Positions 48,001 to 58,130 of a DNA stretch of 64,000 nucleotides are shown one piece after another. The DNA is taken from the NCBI GenBank assembly GCA_033819885.1, contig JAQYUZ010000005.1, forward strand, positions 496,001 to 560,000. The letters are read 5' to 3'. The notes beneath the pieces were generated by a model. It was given only the letters and a program-made list of their open reading frames with translations, did not search any database and had not been told where the DNA came from. This DNA comes from Microbotryomycetes sp. JL201. Taxonomy: Eukaryota > Basidiomycota > Microbotryomycetes. The translations under genes and the position numbers were made by a program. Within the stretch, counting starts at the first letter, position 1. Every line of letters starts with the position of its first letter.

Positions 48001-50385
48001 GTCGTAACTCTGATGATGCTCTCTCGGTCGCTGCTAGCGGAAATAGCCAATGTTCTCCCATCAAGAGTGTGTGAGACCTCTAGCGCCGGCCAGGTGCAGA
48101 GCTGCGGCGACGTGCAATCAGCGCATGATGTCGTCCCGGATGCTACTTGGCGTACAGTTGTAGTTTCCGAGCTGGACAAGACGAGAAAAGTCTTGTCTTG
48201 GACATGCAGCATCCAAAGACCGCTGCTTTGAGCGACGGGTAGCTGAAATCGCGACTGCGTTTTGATTGACAGTGACCGCTGTTAATTCTGTGTCAGCGAT
48301 TCCTAATTCAGATGCAGGCAAGCCGCCAGGCACTGACGTGGAAAACTGTTAGCCCGGCAGTCGGCCCAGCGCCTGTTGAAGCGACAACCTCGGGCGGAGA
48401 CTGCAGATAGATTCAGTTGATGAAAACCCACGCTGGATTGCGCACGAGAACACACATCATCGCCAACGAGACCAGGAACCATATCTCTGATTGCGCCGTA
48501 GTGCTCGATTGAGTCGCATACAGAGAGATTGATGCCAGAAATCGTCGATCCGCTGCCGTTCGTCGCTGTTGAAATGGCGCCGACATCTTCGCTGGTGCCG
48601 TAAATATCTATCGCATATGTGAGTCAACATCAGTCGTCGGTCTGTTACGCCAACGTGCTTACCGAGATCATCCTCGTCCAGTTCCATACCGTCGTCCTTG
48701 CCACTCAACTGGCCGTTCTGGTTCCCACTTGCTGCCGGATCGACGGGTGAGCGCTGCTCCACGACCCACTTGCACAAACAAGTTTCTCCGGTCTCGCTGC
48801 CAGCAACTAGATAACCTTGCTCTCCAAAGCGACCTCGAACACGCTCGACGCAGCTCGCTGGCACGCCTTGCGCAATCGCTCGCAATTTAAGGCCCGTGAC
48901 AGACCGCCCAGACGACAAAGCAAGGACTTCAAGCACCCGGCCAGAGCGACAAAAGAGAGCTGCTAGGTGCGTCGCGAGAAAGACGATGCAAGCTCCTTCA
49001 AGTTCTTCGGGCGTAGCCAAATGCTGTCCTTTCTCGTCGGCCATCAAGCCGGTCCACTCCTTCTCAAACCATCCATTTGCTGCTACTCCGACGACTTTTC
49101 CACCTTGCTCGAGATGCAGCACGCCGTTGGACGTCAAAATGAGAACGCCTCCGAGATCCGGCGGGCAAGGTGCCAAAGACATGCACGAATAAGGCAACGC
49201 AGGAGAGGTTGAGATGACGACGGCAGTTGTTGATTCGGCAGTTGTGACATTGTCCGAGTCACTCGCGAGGGTTACGAGCGAAACGAGGCAGTTTGAAGAC
49301 ACGTTCTCTAAACGGCCAGTCCAGGTCTCTTCTGGCGCGTATAGGATCGCGAGCGTTGGTTCGTTGAAACCAGGTAGGAATGTCATATCGATGACGTTTC
49401 TGATTGGCGGCGGACCAGATGGGTTGACGAAAGCGTTTGTCAAAGTTGAAGATTTGGACGGCCCAGTCAGAGAGGCTTGGGTAGCGGTGAGGGAAGAGAG
49501 GGGTATCAAGTGTGAAGGCGCATAGGGGATCCTGACGAGCCGTTTGTCAGAAAGCTCATCAACTTCTGGTCGAGTTTGCCTCAGTACTCACGAGCCAGCT
49601 CCTTCTGGGCCCCATGCAGCGGCATCCATGCCGATGCTCTCAAGATCAATGTCCTCTTGAAAGAATGGCAGGACTGCCAGAGTGCCGTCGCCGCCAGTGT
49701 TTGACGGAAGCAGTAGAACAGAAAGGCGCGAAGCCGGATCGGTGGCGGCCTTTGCCGTGCCTTCGGCCTAGACGGCAAAGCGGATCAGACGGAGGATGTC
49801 GAGCGTGCGGTCGACTAATACTCACTACTTGTGGCAGTTTCTCGAACGTGTGCAGCGAGACAGGAACCAGGTCGTGTGCAGCAGCCGACCATTCTAGCAG
49901 GGCCATCTGCGACAGCACGCGGCGGTGTCAGCCTATCTACACGTACTGAATGATTATGTCGACCCACTTTGGCGTCCTTGAACGTGACGAGTACGCGGTC
50001 TGCGCCATCGACCTTTGATGCCAAGGTGCGAATGCGCGCCAGCGAAGTGACGTGGCCGTGCAACCGTCTCGTAATCAAATGGTACAACTTTCCTTGAGCC
50101 TATGTAGTAAGTAACATGGTCAGCAGGGTGATCCGGCGAGTATGACACCCGATCAGGCAGAGTGATGGCTCGGAAGCGCCCCTCTGCCTTCGCCAAGAGC
50201 CTTACAGCAACGCCAGCACCTGTTTCTCGGACTTCCCACACCTGCAGCAAGCTGCCGCGCGCCGTGACGACATGGTTGATGACGTCGCACTGGCTCGGCG
50301 CTACCTCGTCCGTCGCGACGAGCTTGACGCTGAGCGCGTGCGAAACACCAGACGGTGGTAGCTGCACGCGATGATATGCCTGCAT
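45012..50385 (-). CDS. CFT1: Cleavage and polyadenylation factor subunit Cft1/CPSF160
   Basis: Nineteen exons: 50149-50385, 49968-50099, 49826-49906, 49592-49767, 48663-49531, 48456-48607, 48338-48400, 47975-48278, 47497-47915, 47258-47437, 46859-47206, 46603-46795, 46458-46536, 46258-46399, 45888-46187, 45657-45804, 45460-45591, 45254-45383, 45012-45186; 1419 aa. Cft1 is the scaffold of the polyadenylation-signal-recognising module of CPF/CPSF. Beta-propeller signatures run throughout: FKDAKMALLEWS, SIPYAPSHLIPL, MTFLPGFNEPTLAILY, ASTGAGPTAGLTVFH, EPGTWDAIDGYEF, SYEFRPNEFIA-type repeats, LYARAFEQDEVL and the terminal LNPRGNRIVKNDSV...RGVLDGELLAEF. The ATG at 50385 starts MQAYHRVQLPPSGVSHAL, the usual family opening. 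Several acceptors were chosen to restore conserved blocks; the junctions near 46859 and 48278 are the softest. Confidence 0.92.
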
Positions 50386-52635
50386 CACGTCTTGAGAATG
50401 CGCGCCGCTGTTCAGGGCTCTCGCGGCGCTCGAATCTGAAAGAGGCCAAATCCAACGGATCGAATGGCAGGGTGCAACTCAGTATGAAATTACTCAAAAG
50501 CTTTGCATTGGATGTTGTCTTGCGAACCAGTTAGTGCGCAACTCTTAAGATAGAAAGCAAAATTCTGGCTGGCCCGCATCATTCGATTACGTTTGACTAC
50601 CAGGTGACGATACTGGAGAAACAGCATGGTCAACTCAGACTTGCTTCAACGTTACGGCTTGGGCTTTCCGACCGCGGATGAGGTCTTTTGCCGACTGTAA
50701 ATGAGGTTTCATCTACCCAGTCGCCGGCTCGCTCAATTGTATCAGCCGAACGCAAGCAGGAATCGAAAGAGGGTCATTGCGTCTGCCCCGAGCAGAGTTC
50801 TTCTATGGCTGCAGATGACTGAGAATTTGGCCCTGATTGCGACACGGGCTTCGCACCGATTTCAAACATTCCACCAAATCGCTCAGAGCAGGCAGCAATT
50901 ATAGCGCTAGTAAGCCACGTGCAATGCTATGTCAGGCCGGCCCGTGAGCTTCGGAAGCTCCTGCTGCTCCACCGCGCCCGTCCCGCAAGAGTGCGATGGA
51001 TTTCGAAAGCAACTGTGACGCAGGAAGCGCGAGCGAGTCAGCATAATCATCTCAATCGGTACAGACATGCAGGTGATGCTGGCAGCAACGTGAAAAATGC
51101 GCGCGGTGCTCGAAACCAACTTCATAGTCAGAAGCCTTTGTGATTTCCCTGGCTGCACTCTCCTTGCCGAGCGTACAAAGGGCGTTTCCCGCTCACCAAC
51201 GTGCATACCGCTACAAGCGCGTACACCATACGGTACTCGGACTCGGACTAGTCGAGCACCTTGAAGGATGTCTTTCGTCTTTGTCTTTGTCTGAATCGTG
51301 CCGCAATTGCGCAGTCTACAAGCAGCAAAACGGTAATCCGATTCCAATGTCGACATCGACACGTCCAGGCTTGCCTCGTAGAATGGATATACAGTTGTTG
51401 TCATCACTGTGAGAAGTTGACGTGGAGTCGCGACCCTGCGCGGCCTGTGGATGCTCGGCCAAAGCACCTTTAACTACTCACATCTGAAGTCCTTGCAGCC
51501 CGTCAAGCTGTCGCAGTCGCTCAAAAGAGCCATGGAAATCTGTCACGTTGCAAATACCGGCTGTCAGCAACCCGAATAGAGTTTGCTCGGTACTGCTGTG
51601 TCGCGCCCATGACAGCCTCATTAAGAGGTAAATGCGTTGTTTGTGAATCTTCTCGAACACAAGTGGTGTGTTTCAGAGATTGTTCAGTTCGTAAGGTGTA
51701 ATCCACGGCTGGCAAGTGCGGAACAGGTGCTGTACGGATCTATTACTCACAACGGCATAGTGTTGTTTCGTTCTGCCCAGTAGCCTTGCGGCTATGAAGC
51801 TGGCGAGTCGCTAAGAAAGCTAAGGCACACAGTCAGCTTTGGACTAGCGTTGGAACGGCGCAGTCGCAACGAGGCCGAGCGAGGCAATCGCTCCCCATCA
51901 AGAGTCAGATATATGTTTTTGGTAAGATTGTCCGTATATCCGCAACGGGTTTGCGAAGACCCTCAGAAGCAGAACTGACAAAAATGGACATTCATCACGT
52001 ATTGGGGGGAGCGAGTGCGTCTCTAGGAAGGTCTTGTTGATCTTTTTCTCTCAACTCACTGTGTGGGTATGGCGCAACGTCGAGCGAGAGGGCGTTGCCG
52101 ACTCTGCCAATACTGGATGCTTGCAGGCGCGCCGTCGCCCTCGATCTGTTTAATTCGCTGTGTGCGAGCCGACAGTGTCAGCAAGGCTGTCGACAGTTGG
52201 AACGACCAGGAGTTGCGTTGTTCGTGTGCTGAACGAGGAGGCGCGGAATGTCTCGGTTGGTGATGCATGAAGAAAAGTGTGTCGTCAATCGACCAGCGCG
52301 CCGCAAGCGGCTTGCCAGATTCAGACATTATTATGGTTGTGGAAAATATGGGTATCGTCATTGACATTGTAGCGCATGCGGCATGCGTTGTCACGGCCGC
52401 AGGGAGCCCACTCGAGGAAAAGCGGATCGAGGAAAAACGACAAACTTGCTGGGCGACTCACAAGCAGAAGCTCCGGCGATGGCCTTCACGATGACATAGT
52501 TGCTGTGTACTTGTTGGCTGGCTGCTGGCGGCGCGTGCGCGAAGTCGAGTCCATTCGCGAGTGAGCGGCGAGAGGACAACCCAGCACAACAGCTCGAGCT
52601 CAAACCTCACGCAACTCAAGTCGCGGATATCCATC
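50386..52635. other. 2.25-kb interval without an assignable gene
   Basis: This interval lies between the divergent starts of CFT1 (minus) and MTR3 (plus), so both promoters are within it. Open stretches include 50907-51467 (minus, 186 codons), 51478-51660 (minus) and 52056-52394 (minus, 112 codons). None shows a family motif, and my attempts to join them by splice sites gave nothing coherent. A hexamer-like run GTCTTTGTCTTTGTCT lies near 51275-51290. I saw no tRNA, snRNA, SRP RNA or transposon hallmark. An undetected small multi-exon gene or a long noncoding RNA remains possible. Confidence 0.4.
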
Positions 52636-53850
52636 ATGCAGGCGGCAGATCGACGCCGATACAATGCTCCAGAAGGTTCGACACCGTTGCTGTTTGCTTC
52701 GCCAGACTTGGCACCACAACCACCAAGTCCGGCGCAAGGACTCGCCCGAAATGATGGGCGCTCACCGCTTCAAGTCAGACCCATATGCGAGTCGACAGCT
52801 GCACAGCTGGCCCACTGCTTGTTTCAACAATCGTGCTGACAGTCGCCCCCGTTCACTTCCGAGTGCAGACCTCGAAACGGGCCTGGTGACTGAAGCCGCT
52901 GGCTCGGCGTACATTGAAGCGGGCCGCACAAAGCTCGTGTGTGCAGTGTGAGGGTCGGACGTATCGCTTTAGGAATCGCAACGCTGACGAGTATGTCTTG
53001 CTGTCAGCTATGGACCGAAACCGACGCCGCCGTCGGCGCCGTTCAGTCCCAAAGCACGCCTCAACGTTGAGATCAAGTTTGCACCATTCTCGTCAGGCGT
53101 CAGACGATTCGTGCCCGGCAAGGTCAGCGTTGCATACCACTTGCTAGGCTGCTACATCCACCTAACCACCGCGCGCGCTGTCGACAGGACACGGAGGCTG
53201 CTGGCTTGTCGACCGTTTTACAACAGTCTCTGCTGCCTGCAATCCGGCTAGACCTCTTGCCAAAATCTCAGATTGACTTATTTGTGACGGTCCTCGAGTC
53301 AGACGGCAGTGACGCCGATATCTCTCTGTCAGCTTCCATGTCGCCACCGCGCATCGTCTTAGTGTCTCTGTTGCTGACTTGTCCAATCTCGCTATGTCAA
53401 GTGGCGTGGCTGCAGCATCTGCAGCATTGTCCGAAGCTGGTATCCAAATGTACGGCCTGGTCGTCGGCTGTTGCGCGGCAAGTGCTTTTCTAAACTCTGA
53501 CTGGGCCGACAAACTTGGCGCTTACCGATCGTTCCCTATGCAGAGCTTTGCACCAGAGACGTTTGCGCCATTGCTAGACCCTACAAGAGACGAAGTCAAA
53601 GGCGCTGCCGCTCTCGCAAGCTTTTCGTGCATGCCTGCTCTCGGAACGGTCACGAACTGTCACCTCACAGGGATTGTTCCCGTTACCGTCTACGAGCAGG
53701 TGGGTCATGTGTCCTCTTGAGGACGCTGTCTTATGTTTCTTGTCTGACATGCAAGTCCAGACCTTGACACAGATGCTCGAGGTGTGTGGCCAAATTCATA
53801 CGGTCGTCCGAGATGTGTTGGCTCGGAAAGCGACGCACAGGGACAATTAA
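52636..53850 (+). CDS. MTR3: Exosome core subunit Mtr3 (RNase PH-like)
   Basis: Exons 52636-52786, 52869-52947, 53008-53122, 53188-53339, 53402-53477, 53544-53699 and 53761-53850 give 272 aa. Mtr3 is one of six RNase PH-like ring subunits of the nuclear and cytoplasmic RNA exosome and is catalytically inactive. RNDGRSPLQVRPI leads into LETGLVTEAAGSAYIEAG, TKLVCAVYGP, FSPKARLNVEIKFAPF, STVLQQSLLPAIRLDLLPKS, IDLFVTVLESDG and EAGIQMYGLVVGCCA, then LLDPTRDE and SFSCMPALGTVTNC. The first intron has a GC donor (GCGAGT, 52787) inside RPIYLETG. A second GC-donor intron (GCAAGT, 53478-53543, 66 nt, no stop) is inferred because removing it gives the expected spacing to LLDPT; if retained the protein would be 294 aa. 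Confidence 0.88.
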
Positions 53851-54225
53851 GCCAGAGATGCGCAACTCGCCGCTTGTTTTGTTGTAACGTCACACCCGTA
53901 GGCAGACTTGTTGTATCTATATTGAACGAATGCCTCTGATCGCACAGTGCGCAGTTCAACCGTCCTCAGATCTCTGTTCAACTCTGACTTCATCACCAAG
54001 CCACTGGTGTGTTCCCCTCAAATCCCAAGCAACACCGGTTCTTTTTGAGCAGTAGACCCTCAAGAACACGGGCGTGCAATGAGGGGCAGTGTGCAAGGCC
54101 TCGGAAGTATCATGTCAAAGGTCATCACAGGATGCGCGAAAGCCAATTCACAATCTGAGCCAGCTCAAAGCATGAAAGATTTGTGCTACGTGCGACTTGG
54201 CGTGGCAATTCGTGGAACCTCGAGC
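53851..54225. other. Convergent 3' interval MTR3 (+)/CCDC124 (-)
   Basis: These 375 bp separate two stop codons that face each other. I see no coding motif, RNA gene or repeat; it presumably contains 3' untranslated regions only. Confidence 0.45.
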
Positions 54226-55236
54226 TCACGAATCGCGTAACCTGGAATGCTTGGTCTAAGCAGCGTAACAAAGTGAATGCAGGCAGACAGGTGCGTACCG
54301 TTTCGAGATTTCATCTTTCTGAGCTTGCAAAGCTGCGACCTTGTCTGCTTTCGATGCGTCGTCTGCGCGGGCGAGCACGGTTAAGCGCTCGGGCTCGTAC
54401 GAAATCGAGAGCCACTCACAAGATAGGTGCTGCTGGTTGAATGGATTTTGTGGTGATTTTTTGAACGCTTCGTGTAACCTGTCGTTGTATTGCTGCAGCC
54501 TGTAAAGGTGCAAAGCAGCGTGATCAGCGTTAGAGCGGAACGTTGCTACCAGGCCAGGTACGGACCGCAAGCCTGGGTAGTCCAATTTCATCTTTGGTAG
54601 TTCTCGCTCCTTGTATGCCTCGAAAGCTGCCTTGAAGCGCCTCTCGGGATGGGTGTCGATCTTGGCAGCCTGGTGGGTTGTCAAGACGTCAGTGTCCGAC
54701 GGTGCTGGCGATGTAGTAGCACGATGCCAAGATAAAGCTGACCTGTGAGCCGACCGCCGCCTTGTCTGACCTGGCGGTGACGAGTGAGAGCATGTCGAGC
54801 GCGTCATCGATGCCGGTCGCGCTGAACGAGCTCGGGTCGTCGACGCCGCTCTCAAAGCTCGGAATGGCAGAGCCCCTCGAGGGAGCAGGCGCAGCTTTCT
54901 TGGCGCCTGCCTTTGGTGCGGTAGCCTTGGGCTTTGACGGCATCGAGGCCTCTTCCTCCGCGAGCAGCCGTGCGCGCTCTTCCTTTTTACGCTTGGCCTC
55001 TTCTGCGGCGGCCTGCTTGTCGGCCTTCGAGTCCTTGGTCTTTGCTCCTTTTGACCATTCTGCGTCCTCTTTCGCGGCCTGCTTCTGGCGCTCGGCGTCT
55101 GCCTTCTTTTCGGCGTTCTCAGCCTTGCGCGCTCGCCCAGCCGCTTGTTTTGCGTTGACCTGCGAGCATCAGCATCGAGTGTCAATGCTTGTAGATGAGT
55201 GGACGGTGCATGTGGCGGGCGAGGCATGCGCACCAT
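54226..55236 (-). CDS. CCDC124/Lso2-family ribosome-associated coiled-coil protein
   Basis: Exons 55234-55236, 54743-55159, 54566-54669, 54420-54499, 54299-54362 and 54226-54241 give 227 aa. CCDC124/Lso2 proteins bind idle 80S ribosomes and aid recovery from translational arrest; the family also includes fission-yeast Oxs1. A highly charged coiled coil (NAKQAAGRARKAENAEKK ... EEAKRKKEERARLLAEEE) is followed by an Ala/Pro linker. The conserved C-terminal domain has HPERRFKAAFEAYKERELP, MKLDYPGLRLQQYNDRL and SPQNPFNQQHLSY. Exon 1 is just the ATG: a GTGCGC donor follows it directly. The last exon gives LRDS; if that intron is not used the protein ends AAPVCLHSLCYAA-like at 54256. The start is inferred because the second exon has no upstream in-frame ATG. 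Confidence 0.83.
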
Positions 55237-55649
55237 GACTCGGGGGGACTGAGGCAGGAGGGCAAGACTCGGTCCGAGCGCGTTCTCTTCAAGCGACAAC
55301 AATCATGACCGAAGTTCGCAGTGCCACACCTCCGCGCAGGCTGTCGAGCAAGGTCGAGGTGCGTCTGAAGCTCGTGCACTAGTGCTCGAAACGTCGTCGT
55401 GGAGTAAATGCGCTGATCGATGACGTCTCGCTGCACCCACGTCTCGTCCTTTGGGCCCGTCACTCGACGACGCGCGCAACTAGGGGGGCGCTACCTTCCG
55501 CAGGGTCAGTCATTTGCTATCGGACTGCGCGCAAATAGCTGCCTTGAGCTGACGAGGCCCGTCGCCCTCGCAGTCGTCGCGCACCGCTCGCGGCTCGTTC
55601 TCGGCCGTCGGACGTCGCTCAGAGGCTGGCCTCACCTTCACCTCGCACG
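55237..55649. promoter_or_regulatory. Divergent promoter CCDC124 (-)/hexokinase (+)
   Basis: These 413 bp lie between outward-facing start codons. Open stretches on both strands (such as 55420-55713 plus) cover parts of it but show no known motif and look like GC-rich chance frames. No TATA or CCAAT element was clear. Confidence 0.45.
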
Positions 55650-57868
55650 ATGGCGACCAGCCAGACCAGGTACTGCCATCGGTCACGCCAACCGACGCCT
55701 CGGCGGACGCTGATCAGGTCGAGCGCTCTTACCTCGCAGGCCAAGAAGGACTTGTCAGAGAACATGGCTCGCCTCGAGCGCCTCTTTGCCTTGACGCCTC
55801 AGCGCATGCGCAAGTGAGTTCTCTCTAAACATCTGCCGACTGCTCGACGCTGACTACAATCGCTCGTCTTCTCTCCGTCCGTCCGTACCGGCAAGAATTG
55901 TGGATGCGTTCATCGACACGCTCGAGCGTGGGCTGGAAGAAAAAGGACAAGAAGTACCGATGATCCCAACGTTCGTCTTTGGATGGCCAACTGGTCAGGA
56001 AAAAGGCGCGTACCTTGCCGTAGACCTTGGAGGCACAAACTTGCGAGTCTGTCACGTCGAACTCGAAGGCGACGGCAAATTTGAAGTAACGCAAACAAAG
56101 TATCGTCTGTAAGCAATCTCTCAAACTTGTTTTCGTTGTGATTGCTTTCTCTAATCTGTCCAGCGACCGCACAGTACTGAAGAGCAGAAACAGGGCGAGG
56201 GCCAAGACTTGATTGATTTCTGCGCAGAGTGTCTCGGCCGCTTCATCCAGGACCACTATGCTGACGACGACGGCAACGTGAATCTGGAGGAAAACATTCC
56301 ACTCGGCTTCACGTTCAGCTATCCGTGCATGTCAGTTGTCGCGGCGCCGTCGTGTGCTCCTTTTGCTAAAGCCCTTTCCGCCGCCCTGCAGTCAAGAGCG
56401 CATCGACCACGGTGTGTTGCTGCGCTGGACGAAAGGCTTTGGCGCACCCAACATCGAGGGCCACGATGTCGCAGAAATGTTTCAAACTTCGCTCAAGAAA
56501 TTTGTCAGTTTTCTTGCTGGCGGGAGTGCACTCGAGGCTGACACTCAAATTCCGACAGAACGTGCCAGTCGACTTGGTGGCATTGATCAACGACACGACC
56601 GGTACCTTGATCGCTTCAGCATACGTCGAACCTTCTACCAGAGCAGGCATCATTTTCGGCACGGGCTGCAACGCCGCGTGAGTGCTCGTCGCTCTTTAGA
56701 CTGCTGTCAGCTCACGAAGAGCCGTCTTCGATTAGATATATGGAAAAGATCAGCGCGATTCCCAAGATCAAAGATCTCAATTTGCCTGGAGACGCTGAGG
56801 TCAGTACGGGCAATGCTGTCCAGCGTGCAAATCGCGAATTACTTACACCCGCTGCAGATGGCAATCAATTGCGAATGGTGAGATGGGTACTAGTTTGGTG
56901 TGCAGATCTCAAAGCTCTGATGAACGGTTAACAGGGGCGCCTTCGACTCGACCAATCACGAGAACCTGCCGAGGACAAAGTACGACATCATCATTGACGA
57001 GACTTCTAACAAACCCGGCGAGCAAGCTTTTGAAAAAATGATTGCCGGCTTGTACCTTGGCGAAATCTTCCGTCTCGTCATGTGCGAGCTGGTTGATTCT
57101 GGAGCTCTTTTCCTCGGCCAAAATACATACAAGATCGAGAGCCCATTCACATTCGACACTGCGCTCTTGTCAATGATCGAGTCGTGAGTCTGTCCGAATG
57201 ATGTTGACAGCGTGACTCTGACCCATTCCGACCTCGACAGCGACACGACCGACGAACTCTTGCTCGTCCTTGGCCTCTTCTCGCACTTCTTTGCTCTCAA
57301 CACTACACTAGAGGAAAGACAGTTCTTCCGTCGGTCCGTCGTGTTCTTTTCCGTCGATCGGCGATACCCGGGCTAACACGTGCGATTCACAGACTCGCAC
57401 AACTCATCGGTACTCGCGCCGCCCGACTAAGTGCTTGCGGTATCGCGGCCATCGTATCGAAACAAGGCTACCTCGAAGAGGGCTGCGGAGTTGCAACTGA
57501 TGGTTCGCTGTACAACGTGAGTGCATCCCGGAGGCCCGCTCGACGTTGTGGCTTACTTTGAGCTTTCTCAGAAATACCCGAACTTCCCTGAGCGTCTCGG
57601 CAAAGCTCTCGTCGACATTTTCGGCGAGAAAGGAAAGTAAGTGGTTGACCGCATCCCAGCTGGCCTGGAGTGAAGGCCGACGAGGTGGAGTTCATTTTCG
57701 CAGAGGCATTCGCACGTACCACGCCGAGGACGGCTCGGGTGTAGGCGCTGCAGTCATCGCCGGTGAGTGTACTCTCATTTAACGGCGTAGAGCTCCATGG
57801 CTGACGTATCATGATTCGCAGCAATGACCAAGGCGCGCAAGGATTCTGGTTTCGCCACGCACGTTTGA
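55650..57868 (+). CDS. HXK1: Hexokinase
   Basis: Fourteen exons: 55650-55669, 55718-55813, 55896-56108, 56175-56330, 56392-56503, 56559-56677, 56736-56799, 56858-56877, 56935-57183, 57241-57333, 57393-57516, 57572-57636, 57704-57762, 57822-57868; 478 aa. It phosphorylates glucose and other hexoses with ATP at the entry to glycolysis. The phosphate-1 loop is LAVDLGGTNLRV, the sugar-binding segment PLGFTFSYPC...WTKGF, the catalytic Asp is in INDTTGTLIASAY, then GIIFGTGCNAAY, NCEWGAFDS and the adenosine segment EEGCGVATDGSLY. Length fits a 50-kDa fungal hexokinase. Exon 8 has only 20 nt and encodes MAINCE. The ATG at 55650 is joined through a 48-nt intron. HXK isoform number is not determinable. 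Confidence 0.94.
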
Positions 57869-58130
57869 GCAGCCTCAGCAACAAACCCATTCTTTCTCGT
57901 CTTCTGGTTTCTAGCGTGTAGAAAAAAAAGTTGCCATGCAGTGCAGTTTTGTCTCGTCAATTGTAACGGACGCTATAACCCAGACTCGATAATTCTTCGC
58001 ATCGCGGCAACTGTCGTGCATCTGTCGTTAGCCAAAAGCGGGATGACGACGGTGGGCTCGAATTCTCACCTTTTCCGCTGTGATCTGTTTAATCTTTTCG
58101 ACGTCTGCACCAAACCCTATAACGATGGTG

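Noticed and set aside
50907-51467. 186-codon minus-strand frame
   Set aside because: No recognisable motif and mixed composition; may be part of an unknown gene but not supportable as a CDS.
52056-52394. Possible Mon1-like longin segment (SESGKPLAARWSIDD)
   Set aside because: The short resemblance to the Mon1 SGKP motif is not followed by any other Mon1 sequence on either flank.
54256-55302. Minus-strand open frame of 348 codons, very Arg-rich
   Set aside because: Its middle is an out-of-frame reading of the conserved CCDC124 exon plus unspliced introns; the spliced frame matches the family. Kept only as an intron-retention observation.
55182-55713. Open frames on both strands between CCDC124 and hexokinase
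   Set aside because: They overlap the divergent promoter and first introns and show no homology-like pattern.
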